Assembly (NCBI GenBank): GCA_023421955.1
Contig: JAEZSE010000029.1
Span: 1 to 64,000 of the forward strand
Origin: Bacillota bacterium
GTDB taxonomy: Bacteria; Bacillota; Clostridia; Christensenellales; UMGS416
Reading direction: 5' to 3'
DNA length: 64,000 nt
Part shown: one piece after another, positions 16,612-25,407 of the stretch
Numbering within the stretch: the stretch's first letter is position 1
Layout: the number at the start of each line of letters is the position of its first letter
Translations under genes and position numbers: made by a program
Notes under the pieces: model-generated
Database searches by the model: none
Seen by the model: the letters and a program-made list of their open reading frames with translations, nothing else
Told to the model about the DNA's origin: nothing

Positions 16612-17400
16612 GTGCTTCGAAAGATTGCTCCGGGCCGGGAGAAGGAAGCCATCTCCTTCCTCTCGCGGGAGCCGGAAGTGAACCATTTCATCCTGGGAGA
16701 CCTGGAGTGCTACACGCTGGACGATCCCAACCTCGACCTGTGGGTGGAGGGATGGGGCACAGTCCGGTCTGTGCTGATGCGTTATTTCGGCAGCTACATC
16801 CTTTATGCCCCGGAGGGGGCAGACTGGAAGCATGTGGCCCGCATCATGCGGGATACCGGCTTCGGGATGCTGAGCGGCAAGCCGGAGTACCTCCAGCCAG
16901 TGCTGGATGAGCTGAAGCTGGTGCCGGTGATGCACACCAACATCCTGATGAAGCTGGCGCCGGGGCGTTTGATCAGGAGCAACCGGCCCGCGCCGGTGGT
17001 GAAGGTGGGTCTGGAAAACTTGGAAGTGCTTCTGCCGGCGATGGCGGCCCTTCGGCAGAGCATTCCCGAGTTTGCGATGGACTTGAATGCTGACGCTGTG
17101 CGCGATGAGATGAGGATGGGCTGCAAACGGGTGTTCCTTGCGATGGAGGGTGATCAGGCCGTTTCCATGGCGATGACCACGGTGGAGCGCAGCAAATACG
17201 CAATGGTGGTGAGCGTCTGCACCCGGGCGGAATATCGTGGCCGCGGCTATGCCGGGGCGCTCATGACGGCTCTTTGCGAGGAACTGGAGCAGGATGGAAA
17301 GACAGCCGTGTTGTTTTACAGCAACCCGGTGGCCGGAAGGATCTATACATCGCTTGGGTTTGAGGAAATTGGGCGGTGGTGTTTTGCGACGTTTGGATGA
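16612..17400 (+). CDS. GNAT family N-acetyltransferase, two-domain
   Basis: A 262-residue protein. The C-terminal half is a GNAT fold with the acetyl-CoA loop RAEYRGRGYAGALM and the terminal YTSLGFEEIG. The N-terminal half (FLSREPEVNHFILGDLE onward) resembles the degenerate N-terminal GNAT-like domain of two-domain acetyltransferases. I chose the GTG at 16612 because it has a CGGAGGG site at the right distance and lies downstream of a good promoter; the upstream extension would be rich in Arg and Cys and lies over promoter DNA. The substrate is unknown. Confidence 0.85.
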   Translation: MLRKIAPGREKEAISFLSREPEVNHFILGDLECYTLDDPNLDLWVEGWGTVRSVLMRYFGSYILYAPEGADWKHVARIMRDTGFGMLSGKPEYLQPVLDELKLVPVMHTNILMKLAPGRLIRSNRPAPVVKVGLENLEVLLPAMAALRQSIPEFAMDLNADAVRDEMRMGCKRVFLAMEGDQAVSMAMTTVERSKYAMVVSVCTRAEYRGRGYAGALMTALCEELEQDGKTAVLFYSNPVAGRIYTSLGFEEIGRWCFATFG

Positions 17401-17416
17401 ACGATATGTAATAAAA

Positions 17417-17448
17417 AGCGGCCAGGCGTTTGCCTGACCGCTCTCATT
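17417..17448. terminator. Terminator between convergent GNAT and ABC genes
   Basis: An 11-bp stem (AGCGGCCAGGC / GCCTGACCGCT) with loop GTTT. It is preceded by AAAAA and followed by CTCATTT, so it can serve both directions. Confidence 0.75.
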
Positions 17449-17465
17449 TATCTATATGAAATGTG

Positions 17466-19331
17466 TTATTCCACGAGCCCCGTCCTCAACTGGCTGTTTT
17501 GCAGCCCGGCATAGAAACCGTTTTGATCTATCAACTCGCTGTGCGTGCCCCGCTCGATGATCTCGCCTGATTTGATCACCAGAATCTGGTCGGCATTGCG
17601 AATTGTGCTCAGCCGGTGGGCGATCACAAAGCTGGTGCGCCCGCGCATCAGCTCCAGCATCGCCTCCTGGATATGCAGCTCCGTGCGGGTGTCCACTGAG
17701 CTTGTGGCCTCATCGAGGATCAGGATCGCCGGGTCGGCCAGGATGGCTCGGGCAATGGAGAGCAGCTGCCGCTGGCCTTGGGAGAGGTTCCCGCCGTCGT
17801 CGGAGAGCACTGTGTCATATCCATGGGGTAACCGCAGGATGAAAGGCTCTGCGTTGGCCATGCGGGCAGCGGCCTCCACCTCCGCGTCGGTGGCGGTCAG
17901 GCGGCCATAGCGGATGTTTTCCCGCACGGACTCGCTGAAGAGCACCGTGTCCTGCAGCACGATGCCAAGGCTTGTGCGCAGGCTGTCGCGGCGTACAGCG
18001 CGGATGTCCAGCCCGTCTATGGTGATTGTGCCGGAGTCCACGTCATAAAAGCGTGTGAGCAGGTTCACCACGGTTGTCTTGCCTGCTCCGGTGGGGCCCA
18101 CCAGCGCGATGGTCTGGCCGGGCTCGGCCACGAAGCTGGCTTGCTTGAGCACCGGCCTGCCCGGCAGGTAGCTGAAAGTGACGTCGCTGGCGCACACGCG
18201 GCCTCGGATGTCAGCCAGCTCCGGCGCGCGAGTTTTGTCGAGCTCTTCCGGGGGCTCATCCATCACGTCGAAAATGCGCTCCGCGCCGGCCAGCGCCGAT
18301 TGGATTGTGTTGAGCAGATTGGCGATTTCGTTGACAGGCCTGCCGAACTGGCGGAGATAGAGCAGGAAACTGAACACCACGCCCACCGTCACGCCGCTGC
18401 CGTTCAATATCATCCACGCGCCGAACGCCGTCATGATCGCGTAGGAGAGGTTGTTCATCATGTTCATCAGCGGCCCGATCACGCCGGTGAAGATCTGCGC
18501 CTTCACTCCGGCATCCTTCAGCCGCCCATTGATGCCGGCGAACTCAGTCTTGACCTGCTGCTCGCGGTTAAACACCTTCACCACCCGCTGGCCGGAGATG
18601 GTCTCTTCCACATAGCCATTGAGCTCGCCCAGAATCTTCTGCTGGGCGCTGTAAAACTTGCGGGTGCGCTTGGAAATGACGCGTGTCACCACCATGATCA
18701 GCGGCACCGTGAACGCCGTCACCAGCGTCATTACCGGGCTCAGAATGGCCATGGCGATCAGCGTGCCCACGATGCTGATCACGCTGCCGAAGAATTGGGC
18801 CACCGACTGTGACAGCGTGGCGTTGACATTTTCCACATCGTTGGTGAAGCGGCTCATCAGGTCGCCATGGGTGTTGCGGTCAAAGAACTTCAACGGAAGC
18901 GCCTGCATCCGCTCGAAAAGGTCGCGGCGGAGCCGGGCCACGGTGCCCTGCGCCACGTCGATCATCAGCCAGTTCTGCACCTGGGAGGACGCGATGCCGG
19001 TCAGATAAACCGCAAGAAGCATCAGGCACGCCCGCGCCAGCTCCGTCAGATCCCGCGTGGCAAGCGTCTTATCCAGTATCCTGCCGCTCATTTCTGTCGC
19101 CAGAATGCCGGAGAGTGTAAACAGCGCCGTCGCGGCAAACACGATTACCAGCAGCAGCTTCTTTTGCCCCAGATATTTCAGCAGCCGAAAAAGTGTACCC
19201 TTGGCGTTTTTAAGTTTGGGCGGCGGGCCCATCTGCCGCATCCATGGGGGGCCTCCGCCGGGGCCGCCGGGCCGTGGACCGGGGCCAGGCCCCACAGACC
19301 CCTGCTCGCGCCTGCGTTCTGTCTCAGCCAT
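17466..19331 (-). CDS. ABC exporter subunit, catalytically competent half (YheH/BmrD-like)
   Basis: A 621-residue fused membrane/ATPase half-transporter. A Gly/Pro-rich cytoplasmic N-terminus of about 45 residues precedes six membrane helices, then an ATPase domain with Walker A GPTGAGKT, signature LSQGQRQ and Walker B ILILDEATSSVD. The intact catalytic Glu contrasts with the partner subunit, as in heterodimeric multidrug exporters such as BmrCD and TM287/288. It overlaps the partner gene by 8 bases. Probably exports drugs or lipids under MarR control. Confidence 0.93.
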   Translation of the reverse strand: MAETERRREQGSVGPGPGPRPGGPGGGPPWMRQMGPPPKLKNAKGTLFRLLKYLGQKKLLLVIVFAATALFTLSGILATEMSGRILDKTLATRDLTELARACLMLLAVYLTGIASSQVQNWLMIDVAQGTVARLRRDLFERMQALPLKFFDRNTHGDLMSRFTNDVENVNATLSQSVAQFFGSVISIVGTLIAMAILSPVMTLVTAFTVPLIMVVTRVISKRTRKFYSAQQKILGELNGYVEETISGQRVVKVFNREQQVKTEFAGINGRLKDAGVKAQIFTGVIGPLMNMMNNLSYAIMTAFGAWMILNGSGVTVGVVFSFLLYLRQFGRPVNEIANLLNTIQSALAGAERIFDVMDEPPEELDKTRAPELADIRGRVCASDVTFSYLPGRPVLKQASFVAEPGQTIALVGPTGAGKTTVVNLLTRFYDVDSGTITIDGLDIRAVRRDSLRTSLGIVLQDTVLFSESVRENIRYGRLTATDAEVEAAARMANAEPFILRLPHGYDTVLSDDGGNLSQGQRQLLSIARAILADPAILILDEATSSVDTRTELHIQEAMLELMRGRTSFVIAHRLSTIRNADQILVIKSGEIIERGTHSELIDQNGFYAGLQNSQLRTGLVE

Positions 19332-21054
19332 TGGCCACCGCCTCCTCTCCCAGCTGCGAGCGCACGATATCGCGATAGATCTCCGAGGTCTTCATCAGCT
19401 CACCGTGGGAGCCCTCGGCGGCAATGCGGCCATCGTCCATCACGAGGATCTTGTCGGCATCCAGCACGGAGGAGATGCGCTGGGCGATGATGAAGATCGT
19501 GCAGTGGCCCATCCTGCGGCGGATTGCCGCCTGCAGCCGGGCTTCCGTGGCCATGTCCACGGCGCTGGTGGAGTCATCCAGGATCAGGATCTCCGGATTC
19601 TTGATCAGAGCCCTGGCGATGGTGAGGCGCTGCTTCTGCCCGCCGGAAAGGTTCACGCCTCGCTGGCCAAGCAGTGTGCCATATCCATCTTCTGTAGCCT
19701 CCACAAACTCATGGGCCTGTGCGTCGCGTGCAGCCACGGTAATCTGCTCCTCGTCTGCATCCGGTGCGCCCCACCGCAGGTTGTCGCGCACAGAGCCAGT
19801 GAAGAGGATGCTGTCTTGCAAGGCCATTGAGATCTTGCCACGTAGCTCCTTGAGCGGGATGCTGCGCACGTCGGTGCCGCCAATGGTCACGCTGCCCTCC
19901 GTTGCGTCATACAGCCTTGGGATCAGGCTCACCAGTGTGGATTTGCCCGAGCCAGTCGCGCCCAGGATGCCCACGGTCTGGCCTTGCTCCGCGCGGAAGC
20001 TCACACCCTTGATTGTGGGTTCACCCTCGGCGCCAGGATAGCGGAAAACCACGTTTTGGAATTCCACATCGTAACCGATGGGCTTGTTTGCCTGTGAGGG
20101 GTCATGGATTGTGGAGGCTGTATCCATCACTTCGTTGATGCGGTCAGCGCTGGCCTTTGCCCTGGAGGCACCCAGCAGCATCATTGAAAACATCATCAGT
20201 GAAAACAGGATCTGCGTGAGGTAGTTGATAAACGCCATCAGCTCGCCGGTCTGAAGCTCTCCCTGGAGGATCATGCCGCCGCCGAACCACAGCGCCGCCA
20301 CAACGCTCATGTTCATCACGAAACCCAGCACCGGCCACATCAGGATCATGGTCCGCGATGCCTTTACGCCGGCTTGCATCAGGTCGTCGTTGGCTTGGCC
20401 AAACCGATTCTTTTCATAATCCTGCCGCACAAACACCTTCACAAGCCGGGCGGCGGAAAGGTTTTCGCGTGTGACGTCGTTCACCCGGTCAATCTTGTCC
20501 TGCATGATGTGAAAAAGCGGGAAGCCTTTGCGGGTGATCATAATGATCGCAGCTACCAGCACAGGCATGCCCACGACCAGGATCAAAACAAGCTTCATGT
20601 TGATCGCCGCCGCCATCACGATGCCGCCGATGGCCATCAGCGGCACGCGCACCATGATCCTCAGCGCCATCATCACCAGGTTCTGCATCTGCATCACGTC
20701 GTTTGTGAGCCTTGTGATCAAGGACGACGTTTTGAGCTTGTCCAGCTCAGCAAAGGAAAAGGTCTGCACACGGTCAAACAACGCCTGCCTAAGCTCCGTG
20801 CCGAAGCTCATCCCGGCGGTGGAAGAAAAGATCATGCAACCCATGCCGCCTAAAAAGCCCACGGCTGCTGCCAGCAGCATCCGGCCGCCCAACGCCAGCA
20901 CAAGGCCGAGGTCACCTGCCGCGACACCCTTATCCACGATTTCAGACATCAGGTGGGGCTGCTGCAAATCCATCAGCACTTCCACCAGCATGCACAACGG
21001 TGCCAAAACAGCGGCAATCCAGTTTGACTTCAGAAATCTTAAGAGCCGGATCAA
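19324..21054 (-). CDS. ABC exporter subunit, degenerate-site half (YheI/BmrC-like)
   Basis: A 576-residue half-transporter with six membrane helices and an ATPase domain: Walker A GATGSGKST, signature LSGGQKQR, Walker B ILILDDSTSAVD. The usual catalytic Glu after Walker B is Asp, the hallmark of the noncanonical site in heterodimeric exporters, so this subunit should form the degenerate ATP site with the downstream gene product. It starts three bases after the marR-type gene and is therefore in the same operon. Confidence 0.93.
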   Translation of the reverse strand: MIRLLRFLKSNWIAAVLAPLCMLVEVLMDLQQPHLMSEIVDKGVAAGDLGLVLALGGRMLLAAAVGFLGGMGCMIFSSTAGMSFGTELRQALFDRVQTFSFAELDKLKTSSLITRLTNDVMQMQNLVMMALRIMVRVPLMAIGGIVMAAAINMKLVLILVVGMPVLVAAIIMITRKGFPLFHIMQDKIDRVNDVTRENLSAARLVKVFVRQDYEKNRFGQANDDLMQAGVKASRTMILMWPVLGFVMNMSVVAALWFGGGMILQGELQTGELMAFINYLTQILFSLMMFSMMLLGASRAKASADRINEVMDTASTIHDPSQANKPIGYDVEFQNVVFRYPGAEGEPTIKGVSFRAEQGQTVGILGATGSGKSTLVSLIPRLYDATEGSVTIGGTDVRSIPLKELRGKISMALQDSILFTGSVRDNLRWGAPDADEEQITVAARDAQAHEFVEATEDGYGTLLGQRGVNLSGGQKQRLTIARALIKNPEILILDDSTSAVDMATEARLQAAIRRRMGHCTIFIIAQRISSVLDADKILVMDDGRIAAEGSHGELMKTSEIYRDIVRSQLGEEAVANG

Positions 21055-21057
21055 CAG

Positions 21058-21516
21058 TCAGTCACTCTCCCCGTGTTTGCACTTCACTTCCACGGCCCGC
21101 AGCAAATTTTCCTGCATCCGCCGCAGGAAATCGGCAAGCTGTTCCCGTTCCTCCAAAGAGAAGCCCTCAAAATTCTCCTCTTCACCTCGGAGAAATACCT
21201 GATGGAGCCGGCTGTTGAGCTCGCGGCCTTCTGTGGTCAGCCAGATGCGCATGACTCTCAGGTCGTTTTCATCGGGCTTGCGCTCCACCAGACCGGCTTT
21301 CTCCAGGCGGCCAAGCCCCACGGTGATCGTGGCCGGCTCCAGATTGCAGCGGCGGGCCAGATCCGCCTGGCTCATGCCGTCGGCCTCAGCGAGTTTGCGC
21401 AGCAATCGGGGTTGCCCCTCGCCCAAACCGAAGGCGCTGAAGCGGTTGTGAGCCTTGCGATAATGCAAATGTTGCGTCTGTATGAACAGCTGATTGAGTT
21501 CGCCTGGCTTCAACAT
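21058..21516 (-). CDS. MarR family transcriptional regulator
   Basis: A 152-residue MarR protein with a winged helix: SQADLARRCNLEPATITVGLGRLEKAGLVER, then the wing with DLRVMRIWLTTEGREL (given as two pieces of the same domain, residues about 45-95). The C-terminal helix carries FSLEEREQLADFLRRM. I start it at the ATG at 21516, 9 bases after AAAGGGG; a TTG seven codons earlier would bury that site. It begins the operon with both ABC genes, and the inverted repeats over its own promoter suggest autorepression relieved by a ligand. Confidence 0.93.
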   Translation of the reverse strand: MLKPGELNQLFIQTQHLHYRKAHNRFSAFGLGEGQPRLLRKLAEADGMSQADLARRCNLEPATITVGLGRLEKAGLVERKPDENDLRVMRIWLTTEGRELNSRLHQVFLRGEEENFEGFSLEEREQLADFLRRMQENLLRAVEVKCKHGESD

Positions 21517-21543
21517 TCGGACTACCCCTTTCAAATTTGCAAT

Positions 21544-21590
21544 CTAATTATTAGACAGCTAATTATCATATTCGGCTGGGGTTTTGTCAA
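21544..21590 (-). promoter_or_regulatory. Promoter and probable MarR operator
   Basis: On the minus strand TTGACA (21585-21590), 17 bases, GATAAT (21562-21567). Overlapping the -10 and the start region is ATTAG-CTGT-CTAAT and the nested CTAAT-A-ATTAG (21544-21564), AT-rich inverted repeats of the size MarR dimers bind. Confidence 0.75.
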
Positions 21591-21644
21591 GAGTCAGGAG
21601 GGCGGATGATGTTTGTTTTTGCGGCTCCTGTTGCCCTGAGGACG

Positions 21645-21701
21645 CAAAAACCCCCTCTCCGGCGCCAGTATGCACCAATACCGGCGGTCAGGGGAGGGGG
21701 T
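21645..21701 (-). terminator. Terminator of dapB
   Basis: Read on the minus strand, a long stem (ACCCCCTCCCC... / ...GGAGAGGGGGT) with an inner GCCGGTAT/ATACTGGC helix is followed by TTTTTGCG. It lies about 30 bases after the dapB stop. Confidence 0.85.
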
Positions 21702-21730
21702 GACCGGGCTTTCAGCCCAGATTGGTAACG

Positions 21731-22495
21731 CTACAGTCGGATCACATCGGCCATCTCCAGCCAGCCCTGCTTGCCCGCTACGCTGCGCACCGCGAGCAAT
21801 GCGCCATCGGCAAAGGCCTTGCGGGAGAAGGATTCGTGCACGATCTCAATTTTGTCATTTTCTCCCACGGCCATCACCTCGTGGCGGCCGATATAGCCGC
21901 CTGCACGCACGCTGTTGATCGGAATCTCCGTGTCAAACCCATAAGTTTCCTTAATACCATTGTGCAGCGTCTTGCTGATCACCTTCGCTGTGCCGGAGGG
22001 GGCGTCCTTCTTGCCCTTGTAGTGGATCTCGGTGATATTGAAATCGTATCCCTCCAGATATTTGGCAGCCAGTTGGGCCATGGCCAGTAACACGTTCACA
22101 CCCAGCGTGATATTGGGCGCATAAAGGATCGCGATAGTGGCACTCAAGGAGTATTCCTTGAGCTTGTTCAGCTGCTGCAGTGAAAAACCTGTTGTGCCTA
22201 GGATGATGTTGATGCGGTGCTCAATGCACAGCTCAATCACTTCCATCGCCTGCTCGGGGCTGGAAAAATCCACAATAGCGTCCGGCCTTTTGAACACGAA
22301 TACATCCCGTAACTGCTTGACGCTGTGGGCCAATGCCCCGATGGGGCCGATGCCGGCGATCTCACCAATGTCATGACCTATTTTTTCACTGCCTTCCCGG
22401 CAGATACCACCAATTACCTGTACGTCGGTTGCCTCAGAGAAAGTTCTGACGAGTTCGCAGCCTGCCTTGCCAAGGCCAGACAACATCACTTTCAT
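21731..22495 (-). CDS. dapB: 4-hydroxy-tetrahydrodipicolinate reductase
   Basis: A 254-residue enzyme of the diaminopimelate/lysine pathway, reducing HTPA with NAD(P)H. The dinucleotide motif is LSGLGKAG near the N-terminus; the family signature KGKKDAPSGTA and the preceding ITEIHY region are intact, and GRHEVM lies toward the C-terminus. The start at 22495 is fixed by GGAGGG about 7 bases upstream; longer in-frame readings run through the terminator and riboswitch. It stands alone between its own riboswitch-terminator leader and a terminator, with no other dap gene nearby. The product feeds peptidoglycan cross-bridge and lysine synthesis. Confidence 0.95.
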   Translation of the reverse strand: MKVMLSGLGKAGCELVRTFSEATDVQVIGGICREGSEKIGHDIGEIAGIGPIGALAHSVKQLRDVFVFKRPDAIVDFSSPEQAMEVIELCIEHRINIILGTTGFSLQQLNKLKEYSLSATIAILYAPNITLGVNVLLAMAQLAAKYLEGYDFNITEIHYKGKKDAPSGTAKVISKTLHNGIKETYGFDTEIPINSVRAGGYIGRHEVMAVGENDKIEIVHESFSRKAFADGALLAVRSVAGKQGWLEMADVIRL

Positions 22496-22534
22496 GTCCA
22501 ACCCTCCTTCATGGTTTCCGCCAACACCATCTTG

Positions 22535-22576
22535 CCTAAAAAACAAAATGCGCTGTATGTAACACATACAGCGCAT
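22535..22576 (-). terminator. Intrinsic terminator in the dapB leader
   Basis: A 13-bp perfect stem (ATGCGCTGTATGT / ACATACAGCGCAT) with a three-base loop, followed on the minus strand only by TTTGTTTTTT. It lies between the riboswitch aptamer and the dapB start, the position of an expression platform. Confidence 0.88.
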
Positions 22577-22654
22577 GATACAACAATCATGTGCAAAGGG
22601 TACGCCGCCGTTTTGGTGATAAAACCAAAGGGGCGGTAACCCCCCGGAACGATG

Positions 22655-22789
22655 CCACACAGCAATTCGATCCTTCTTGCGCTTGCGAGATTAGCTGTCG
22701 GGTTCGGGGGAAAGGATCCCCTACCGGATGAACCGGATGCACCCCTCGTTTTGGTTCTCCCGCTCTGTTGCCAGATTCAGCGCTGCATG
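22655..22789 (-). promoter_or_regulatory. c-di-AMP riboswitch (ydaO-yuaA type) upstream of dapB
   Basis: On the minus strand the leader contains the conserved ydaO segments in order: CGCTGAATCTGGCA, AGAGCGGGAGAACC, GGGGTGCATCC, GGTAGGGGAT, then CGAACCCGACAGCTAA and CTCGCAAGCG near the 3' side. A closing P1 helix can form between CATGCAGC (5') and GCTGTGTG (3'), with two G-U pairs. A promoter lies just upstream and a terminator just downstream. Known ydaO elements shut off expression when c-di-AMP binds, so dapB is predicted to be off at high c-di-AMP. Identification rests on recalled B. subtilis and T. tengcongensis sequences. Confidence 0.92.
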
Positions 22790-22814
22790 TTATGACGCTA
22801 TTCTATTGCTTTGG

Positions 22815-22843
22815 ATTATAATTCAAGCTGGGAGTTTTGTCAA
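22815..22843 (-). promoter_or_regulatory. Promoter of the riboswitch-dapB transcript
   Basis: TTGACA (22838-22843), 17 bases, TATAAT (22815-22820) on the minus strand: a consensus match in both boxes. Transcription would start near 22808, about 20 bases before P1 of the riboswitch. Confidence 0.9.
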
Positions 22844-23016
22844 GCAATGGAAGGATGCTGATTGTAAAGTATTTATGTATACAATCATTGGAGGGATGGG
22901 ATTGGTAAAAGCAGACAAAAATCTGCATAAAACGCACTCTGATATCCGAATGTGCTTAGTTCAATAAATGGAATTATCTTCCATTGATGACCAGGATGGG
23001 TTATCCCTTCCCAGAG
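22844..23016. other. Intergenic DNA, no gene seen
   Basis: AT-richer than its surroundings. Short readings exist (for example a 23-codon one at 22899) but none has a ribosome site at a proper distance or a recognisable product. Confidence 0.5.
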
Positions 23017-24345
23017 TTAGTCAGGAGTTTTCGTCTCTTCCCATAGTGCCAGCAGCCTGTTGCGCACTTCCCGCTCAGCTCTTGGGCTGTAATAGGAGGG
23101 CAGGCCGTAAAACCATGCGCTCATCCTGGCTTCATAGCCCCCCTCCCGCAACGCCTTGGCAGTGGGCAGATAGCCGTGGATGCCATTTGCATAGCCGATC
23201 GTGAACACATTCTCCTTGTGCACACCTGAGTCTTTGAGACTCAACAATAATCCCCTTGAGGTTGCGGAAAACACCTCGAACGGCAGCGCGAAGAAACCAA
23301 TGTCGCCTGCAATGCGTGCCGCCTGCACCATGGCGCTGACATGAAAGGGCTCTTTGTCCTCCAGGTGCTGCAGTGCGTTTTCCACAAACCGCCCGCAATA
23401 AACGCCGATGATCTTGTCCCAAGAATCGTCAGGGGCAGCTGCCATGCGCTTGCGCCACTCCTCCAGTTCTTCCAGCAGGTCTTCCCTGCGGGGCTTCATT
23501 AGCGGAACATCCAGCTCCGAACCAACCGACACTACATCACCTTCCTCGTGCGGGTCAAAGTCCTTCTTCATCAGCCTGCCCACATCTTCCAGGAATGTGT
23601 CTGTTGTGCGCGTGAGGCACTCCTCGTCACTCTCGCCCGCATAACGTTTGGGGTTCACATCGCCGCTGCCGCCGTTGAAGTATAGAAAGACGGCGTTATG
23701 GTATTGCTCCTCCAGTTGCCGGCAAGCCCGGCCGGGCCAGTCGCCGGTGTATTTCGTGTTTCTTTCGCGCATGCAGATTGCGTGGCAGGCTCCTTGCAGG
23801 ATCGCACCAAGCAATTTGCCATCCCCATCCACCACCCGCAGCATCCGCAGATTGCGGTCGATCACGGCCTTTGGGTTCTCACCGATCATCACGCCGCGCT
23901 CGGTGAACTCCCGCCGGCTCACACCAATGCGGGATAAACCGCCGACTGCATCAAACCGCGCCGGCTGCAGGCTCTCCATCGCCCGAACCACCGCCACTAT
24001 GGCCTTGCTGATGACGGTTTCATACCAGCCATCGTAGTCTTCCTCATGCTCTGTTGGTGTTGACATCGGCGCGCTGTGGGTGTGCGTGGCGGCAACCAGC
24101 ACCTGGTGCGGGGCCAGCCCGCAGGCCGTGCAGATCCTTCGGCGCATGGTGTCGGCCCGGTCGTTTGTCAGCACCAACACCTCGATGGCAATCAAAGCGA
24201 ACGCAGACTGGTCCGATTTCACCACTGCCGTCCGCAACGACAATGGGTCCAGCACGCCGTCTGACTGATATGCCCGGTTGGCAAAGCCGTCTTGCCACAG
24301 GCCGATGGGTGGGGTAATATCTTCTTTTGTGAATGACCAGAGCAT
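23017..24345 (-). CDS. Neutral/alkaline ceramidase-like hydrolase
   Basis: A 442-residue protein matching the N-terminal catalytic domain of neutral/alkaline non-lysosomal ceramidases. The family pattern is visible: the opening DITPPIGLWQDGFANR, the predicted zinc-binding ATHTHSAP, and the later NGGSGDVNPK. There is no signal peptide and no C-terminal Ig-like domain, so it is the short, probably cytoplasmic clostridial form and may act on amides other than ceramide. The start at 24345 follows GGGGGA; an upstream Met 20 codons earlier lies beyond that site. Substrate unknown. Confidence 0.82.
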   Translation of the reverse strand: MLWSFTKEDITPPIGLWQDGFANRAYQSDGVLDPLSLRTAVVKSDQSAFALIAIEVLVLTNDRADTMRRRICTACGLAPHQVLVAATHTHSAPMSTPTEHEEDYDGWYETVISKAIVAVVRAMESLQPARFDAVGGLSRIGVSRREFTERGVMIGENPKAVIDRNLRMLRVVDGDGKLLGAILQGACHAICMRERNTKYTGDWPGRACRQLEEQYHNAVFLYFNGGSGDVNPKRYAGESDEECLTRTTDTFLEDVGRLMKKDFDPHEEGDVVSVGSELDVPLMKPRREDLLEELEEWRKRMAAAPDDSWDKIIGVYCGRFVENALQHLEDKEPFHVSAMVQAARIAGDIGFFALPFEVFSATSRGLLLSLKDSGVHKENVFTIGYANGIHGYLPTAKALREGGYEARMSAWFYGLPSYYSPRAEREVRNRLLALWEETKTPD

Positions 24346-24513
24346 GGCGTTCCCCCAAAATGGAATATGGATGTATTGTGCGCCGATTGAGACAGAAAAA
24401 AACAAATCACCATAACCTTTGATTTCAAGCGCAGGTGTGTTGTATTGCGCTTGGCGGGCGTGCTATAATTATTATTCAATGAAGCTAGTAAAACCTTCCA
24501 CTTTGGAGGAAAT

Positions 24514-25395
24514 ATGCCAGTGATGAGCATGACCGGCTTTGGCCGGGGCTATGTGGAGCGCGAGGGGCGCAAGCTGCTGCTGGAGCTTAAAGGCGTGAAC
24601 CACCGCTTTCTGGATATCAGCATGCGCCTGCCCAAGTCGCTGGGTGCCATGGAAGAGCCACTGAAGCGCAAGCTGCAGGAGAAGCTCAGCCGCGGCCATG
24701 TGGATGTTTATCTAAAATATCAGAACGAAGCTGAAGGCAGCAAGACCGTCAATGTGGACGACGCGCTGCTGGCCGCCTATCTCTCCAGCCTCAAGCGCAT
24801 CCGCAAGATGCATGGCCTGAAGGATGATGTCACGCTCTCCACGGTGCTGAGGATGCCCGATGTGATCGAGGCCCAGGGCGCCGAAGACGATGAGGATCTT
24901 TTGAAAGAGATCCTCTTCGAAGCAGCCGACATCGCCCTTTCCGAAATGCAGAAGATGCGTGTGGCCGAGGGAGAGCGGCTGAAGGCAGATCTTACGATCA
25001 AGCTGGAGGGCATGCTCAAGGAGATGGCCGTGATTGAGCAGCGCTCGCCGCAGGTTGTGCAGGACTACAGCGACAAGCTGAAGGCCCGCATCCTGGAGCT
25101 CACCGAGGGTGCCCAGTTGGATGAGCAGCGCTTCAACACCGAGGTGGCCTATATGGCCGACCGAGGCAGCATCGATGAAGAGATTGTCCGGTTCAAAAGC
25201 CATGTGAAGCACTTTTCCGACACGATGAAATCCGGCGGGGCCATCGGCCGCAAGCTCGATTTCATCGTGCAGGAGATGAACCGCGAGATCAACACGATCT
25301 GCTCCAAGGCCGCCGATCTCACAATTACCAACGCCGGTATCACCCTCAAGGGTGAAATTGAGAAGATCCGCGAGCAGGTGCAAAACATCGAATAG
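24514..25395 (+). CDS. yicC: YicC family endoribonuclease
   Basis: A 293-residue YicC/YloC protein. Signature regions are the N-terminal MSMTGFGRG and NHRFLDISMRLP, and the C-terminal GRKLDFIVQEMNREINTICSKA. Characterised members are oligomeric endoribonucleases affecting sRNA turnover and DNA-damage survival. A GGAGGAA site precedes the ATG, and an extended -10 (TGC-TATAAT, 24464-24469) lies upstream. It is the first gene of the housekeeping operon, in the same position as yloC in Bacillus subtilis. Confidence 0.94.
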   Translation: MPVMSMTGFGRGYVEREGRKLLLELKGVNHRFLDISMRLPKSLGAMEEPLKRKLQEKLSRGHVDVYLKYQNEAEGSKTVNVDDALLAAYLSSLKRIRKMHGLKDDVTLSTVLRMPDVIEAQGAEDDEDLLKEILFEAADIALSEMQKMRVAEGERLKADLTIKLEGMLKEMAVIEQRSPQVVQDYSDKLKARILELTEGAQLDEQRFNTEVAYMADRGSIDEEIVRFKSHVKHFSDTMKSGGAIGRKLDFIVQEMNREINTICSKAADLTITNAGITLKGEIEKIREQVQNIE

Positions 25396-25407
25396 CGGGA
25401 GGACACC

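Noticed and set aside
22496..22660. N-terminal extension of dapB by 55 codons
   Set aside because: The extension reads through the terminator and into the riboswitch; GGAGGG fixes the start at 22495.
22655..22789. Lysine riboswitch or T-box in the dapB leader
   Set aside because: Lysine control of dapB would be expected, but the lysine-aptamer core segments are absent, and the GGTTACCGCC stretch only loosely resembles a T-box; the ydaO segments match in order.
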